Assembly: GCA_004297765.1 (NCBI GenBank)
Contig: SCTZ01000200.1
Location: 40,443-104,442, forward strand
Length of the DNA stretch: 64,000 nt
Direction of reading: 5' to 3'
Source: Chloroflexota bacterium
GTDB lineage: Bacteria > Chloroflexota > Dehalococcoidia > FW602-bin16
Both the position numbers and the translations under genes were made by a program. The notes under the pieces were generated by a model. That model was not told the origin of the DNA and made no database searches. It saw only the letters and a program-made list of their open reading frames with translations. Of the stretch, positions 61,249 through 64,000 are shown piece by piece. Positions within the stretch are counted from its first letter, which is position 1, and the number at the start of each line of letters is the position of its first letter.

Positions 61249-62474
61249 TGGAAGAGTCAAGCAAGGGACCGAAAGGTAAGTGGATCCTGGGCTCGGTGGC
61301 CCTGTTCGCATTGGTGATCGGACTCATTGGCGGTGTGCTGCTCACCAGCGCAGCCGGCGCCACCATTAGCTCGGTTGGCGCCGCCCTGCGCTCTGTTTCT
61401 CTCATTTCACAGTCACAGTCCAGGCAAGCGGCGACTTCACCTGTTTCAGCAGGAGCGTCCAGGGCATCGAGCCAAACGGAGACCATGTACCCGACCGTGC
61501 AGGCAGCTCAAACGGCCGGACCGGCCGTGGTGACGGTGGTCAATTCAATCGCCCCGTCCCAGAGTGGGCAAGGCGGATTCCGCCATCCGGGCGGCGTCAT
61601 CCCTCAGACTCCGCAACAGCAACAACCGACGGCTGAAGGCTCTGGAATCATCATCGACAGTGACGGCCACATCTTGACCAACGCGCACGTGGTGGACGGT
61701 GGCAGCAACTACCAGATTATCTTTGCCAACGGCACGAAAGCCGACGCGAAGCTGATCGGCAAGGACACCTACAGCGATCTGGCGGTGCTCAAGGTTGACG
61801 GCACGATGCCGGCCGTCGCGACGTTCGGGGATTCCTCGAAGCTGCAGCCCGGAGAGCCGGTCATCGCCATCGGCAGCGCTCTCGGCGATTTCCGCAATAC
61901 GGTAACCAGTGGGGTGGTCAGTGCGCTGGGACGCAAACTGGATGGACAGAGCGGCACCCAGCTCACGAATCTCATCCAGACGGACGCCCCGATCAACCAC
62001 GGCAACAGTGGTGGGCCTCTGGTCAACATGCGGGGCGAGGTCGTGGGCATCAATACGGCGGTCGTGCGTGGTTCCAGCATCACGGGTGACGCGGCCGAGG
62101 GACTTGGCTTCGCTGTCCCCAGCAACACGGCCAGTTCCACGGCCCAGGAGTTGATCAGCAAGGGCACCGTGACCCGACCATACCTGGGTGTCTCCTACCA
62201 ACAGCTCAATCCGCAGTTGGCCTCGTTCTACAACATCTCGGCGCAAGAAGGTGCCCTGATCATGGAGGTGATACCTGGAGGCCCGGCAGACAAGGCGGGG
62301 CTCCAGAAGAATGACGTTATCCTGGACGTGAACGGGCAGAAAGTGACCGAGGATGTCACCCTGAGCGAGGTCCTATTAAAGTACAAGCCAAACGACAAGG
62401 TCGGGCTGACCATCGACCGGGAGGGCAAGCAGAACTCGGTCGACGTAACGCTCGGCGAGCGTCCCAGCAACTAA
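61248..62474 (+). CDS. HtrA/DegP-like trypsin-type serine protease with PDZ domain
   Basis: GSGIIIDSDGHILTNAHVVDG...TDAPINHGNSGGPLVNMRGEVVGINTA; PDZ GGPADKAGLQKNDVILDVNGQKV. Confidence 0.96.
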   Translation: MEESSKGPKGKWILGSVALFALVIGLIGGVLLTSAAGATISSVGAALRSVSLISQSQSRQAATSPVSAGASRASSQTETMYPTVQAAQTAGPAVVTVVNSIAPSQSGQGGFRHPGGVIPQTPQQQQPTAEGSGIIIDSDGHILTNAHVVDGGSNYQIIFANGTKADAKLIGKDTYSDLAVLKVDGTMPAVATFGDSSKLQPGEPVIAIGSALGDFRNTVTSGVVSALGRKLDGQSGTQLTNLIQTDAPINHGNSGGPLVNMRGEVVGINTAVVRGSSITGDAAEGLGFAVPSNTASSTAQELISKGTVTRPYLGVSYQQLNPQLASFYNISAQEGALIMEVIPGGPADKAGLQKNDVILDVNGQKVTEDVTLSEVLLKYKPNDKVGLTIDREGKQNSVDVTLGERPSN

Positions 62475-62498
62475 GACTCAAGACCTAGCCTGCGAAAA

Positions 62499-62563
62499 GA
62501 CGAAACGGTCTGGACGGACGGTCCGGTTCGCTGGACAGTCCGTCCACGGCGTAACGTTTCGTC
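62499..62563. other. bipartite inverted repeat (terminator-like) downstream of htrA
   Basis: gacgaaacg (62499-62507)/cgtttcgtc (62555-62563) enclosing tggacggac (62511-62519)/gtccgtcca (62538-62546). Confidence 0.8.
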
Positions 62564-62824
62564 CTATCGCTCGTTTAATCATGTGCGACCCGTATCCCAG
62601 ACTCGATGAGTTGAGTAGTTGCCGGGTACAGAGTAAGGGGCATGCGGCTTTCCTAAAGCGAAGGCCAGATCATCCGCTGGTGGGGTCGATGTGAGGCCAG
62701 TACCCGAGCAATCTCCAGACGTCATCGATCCTTGCGATGCGGGCTGCAATCTGCAGGCGCTCGCAAAGGCTCCGCGGCCCTGCAGGCATACATAAGCAGG
62801 TGACCCGGCGAGGAGGTAAGTGAG

Positions 62825-63829
62825 GTGACAACAGCGCTCAAGGAGCTTCGATACATAGACGAACCGAGAGGCGAGTCGCAGCGTTCTCCAGTTCAGCTCG
62901 ATAGTGGGAGAGACGAGACCGCACCGGTCGATGATCACGAGAGACTCTACATGCAGGAGATTGCGCGGGTTCCGCTGCTCTCACTGGAGCAGGAACGGAT
63001 GCTCACCCGGCAGGTGGCCGAGGCAAGGCAAGCCGAAGCTCTGCTCGAGTCCGGAAATGCCCACGGTCCGCAGCGCCAGGCGCTGTTGGATGCGGTAGCG
63101 GTAGGGCGCGAGGCACGGGTCAAGCTCGTCGAAGCCAACCTGCGTCTGGTCGTGAGCGTCGCAAAACGCTACGTAGGCCGCGGACTATCCCTCCTCGATC
63201 TCATCGAGGAAGGAAACATCGGGCTCATCAAGTCCATCGAAAAGTTCGACCATCTCAAAGGCTTCAAGTTCTCGACGTATGCGACGTGGTGGATTCGACA
63301 AGGGGTCACGCGTGCGATTGCCGATCGGGCGCGGACCATCCGCATCCCGGTTCACATCGTGGAGTATCAGACACGCCTGGCTCGTGTCATGCATGAGCTC
63401 GAGCAACAGCTAGGGCGATCTCCCAGCCCGGCGGAGGTTGCGAACGCTCTGAGCGTGAGCGTGGAGAAGATCGAGGAGATTCGGAAGACTTTCCAGCAGC
63501 CTGTCTCGCTTGATTCGCCCCTGAGCGACGAGACCGGAAGCCAGCTGAGCGACCTGATCCCCGACAACGATGCGCTGCAGCCCGTGGACGTCGTGGCAAA
63601 GCGTGCGCTACGCGACCACATGGCGGAAGCGTTGGAAGGGTTGACCCCCCGAGAGCGAACCGTTCTGGAGTTGCGCTTCGGACTGGGAGAGGGAACCTGC
63701 CAAACCCTGGAACAGATTGGGGTCCGGCTCGGGGTCACACGCGAACGGGTCAGGCAGATCGAAGTCGAGGCGCTCGCGCGCCTACGGCAAGAAGGTTCAG
63801 TGCGCCAATTGCGAGCGTACCTGGACTGA
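62825..63829 (+). CDS. RpoD/SigA-like sigma-70 factor
   Basis: [63 protein letters not shown]...[18 protein letters not shown]. Confidence 0.96.
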   Translation: MTTALKELRYIDEPRGESQRSPVQLDSGRDETAPVDDHERLYMQEIARVPLLSLEQERMLTRQVAEARQAEALLESGNAHGPQRQALLDAVAVGREARVKLVEANLRLVVSVAKRYVGRGLSLLDLIEEGNIGLIKSIEKFDHLKGFKFSTYATWWIRQGVTRAIADRARTIRIPVHIVEYQTRLARVMHELEQQLGRSPSPAEVANALSVSVEKIEEIRKTFQQPVSLDSPLSDETGSQLSDLIPDNDALQPVDVVAKRALRDHMAEALEGLTPRERTVLELRFGLGEGTCQTLEQIGVRLGVTRERVRQIEVEALARLRQEGSVRQLRAYLD

Positions 63830-63879
63830 TGCTCGGGTAGACCGGTTGCGTAGCGATGCAAATGTGGCAGGCTGCTTAG

Positions 63880-64000
63880 TACTACAACCGTAGTTCATCG
63901 AACTTCTCATCTTGAGCACCGCCTCTGTTGGTCATTCTGAGGCGCGCACGCCGAAGAATCCGCGCCCCTCGCCCCCGGAGGTACGGATTCTTCGCGCTGC
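63880..64000. mobile_element. second MITE-like copy, inverted relative to 25543..25719 and truncated by the window end
   Basis: tactacaaccgtagttcatcgaacttctcatcttgagcaccgcct...ggtcattctgaggcgcgcac...gaagaatccgcgcccc matches the reverse complement of the right half of the first copy. Confidence 0.85.

Noticed and set aside
62570-62825. Leader upstream of the sigma factor as a c-di-GMP or c-di-AMP riboswitch
   Set aside because: Some local hairpins exist, but no conserved aptamer core could be recognised.

Overview
This 64 kb window is a dense bacterial chromosomal segment, plausibly Chloroflexota-like from gene content (an inference; no rRNA or tRNA seen). From left to right it holds: (1) envelope glycosylation genes: a capsule-type protein, a methyltransferase, two GT2 enzymes, a YfhO-like GT-C fused to a Wzx-like flippase, two GT39-like proteins and a DUF2079 protein; (2) TadE/TadE/TadG/TadG-like pseudopilus genes with Thr/Pro-rich linkers, embedded in (1); (3) purF-purN-purH; (4) a DUF433/DUF5615 toxin-antitoxin pair and a decayed DUF3800 gene; (5) recJ, fabF and a B12-binding radical SAM gene; (6) gcvT-gcvH-gcvPA-gcvPB plus a J-domain protein; (7) trpB2, an acyl-CoA dehydrogenase and queG; (8) a minus-strand respiratory locus with 12-heme and 9-heme cytochromes, slipin, FeS, NrfD and a molybdopterin-oxidoreductase-like subunit, next to a NarL-type regulator and a sensor kinase carrying a CxxCH motif; (9) a methylmalonyl-CoA mutase subunit; (10) an OmpR-type two-component system, NEW3 protein, ABC transporter, response regulator, HtrA protease and sigma-70 factor. 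The observations I rate highest are: the Qrc/ACIII-like respiratory module whose Mo-type subunit seems to lack the usual Cys ligand; a pseudoknot-capable leader upstream of slipin; an orphan ncRNA candidate upstream of purF with promoter and terminator; 11-bp-phased CTTAG repeats shared by two promoters near the OmpR system; the flippase-glycosyltransferase fusion; and several dispersed palindromic/MITE-like repeat families. All calls come from reading the sequence; no database search was run.
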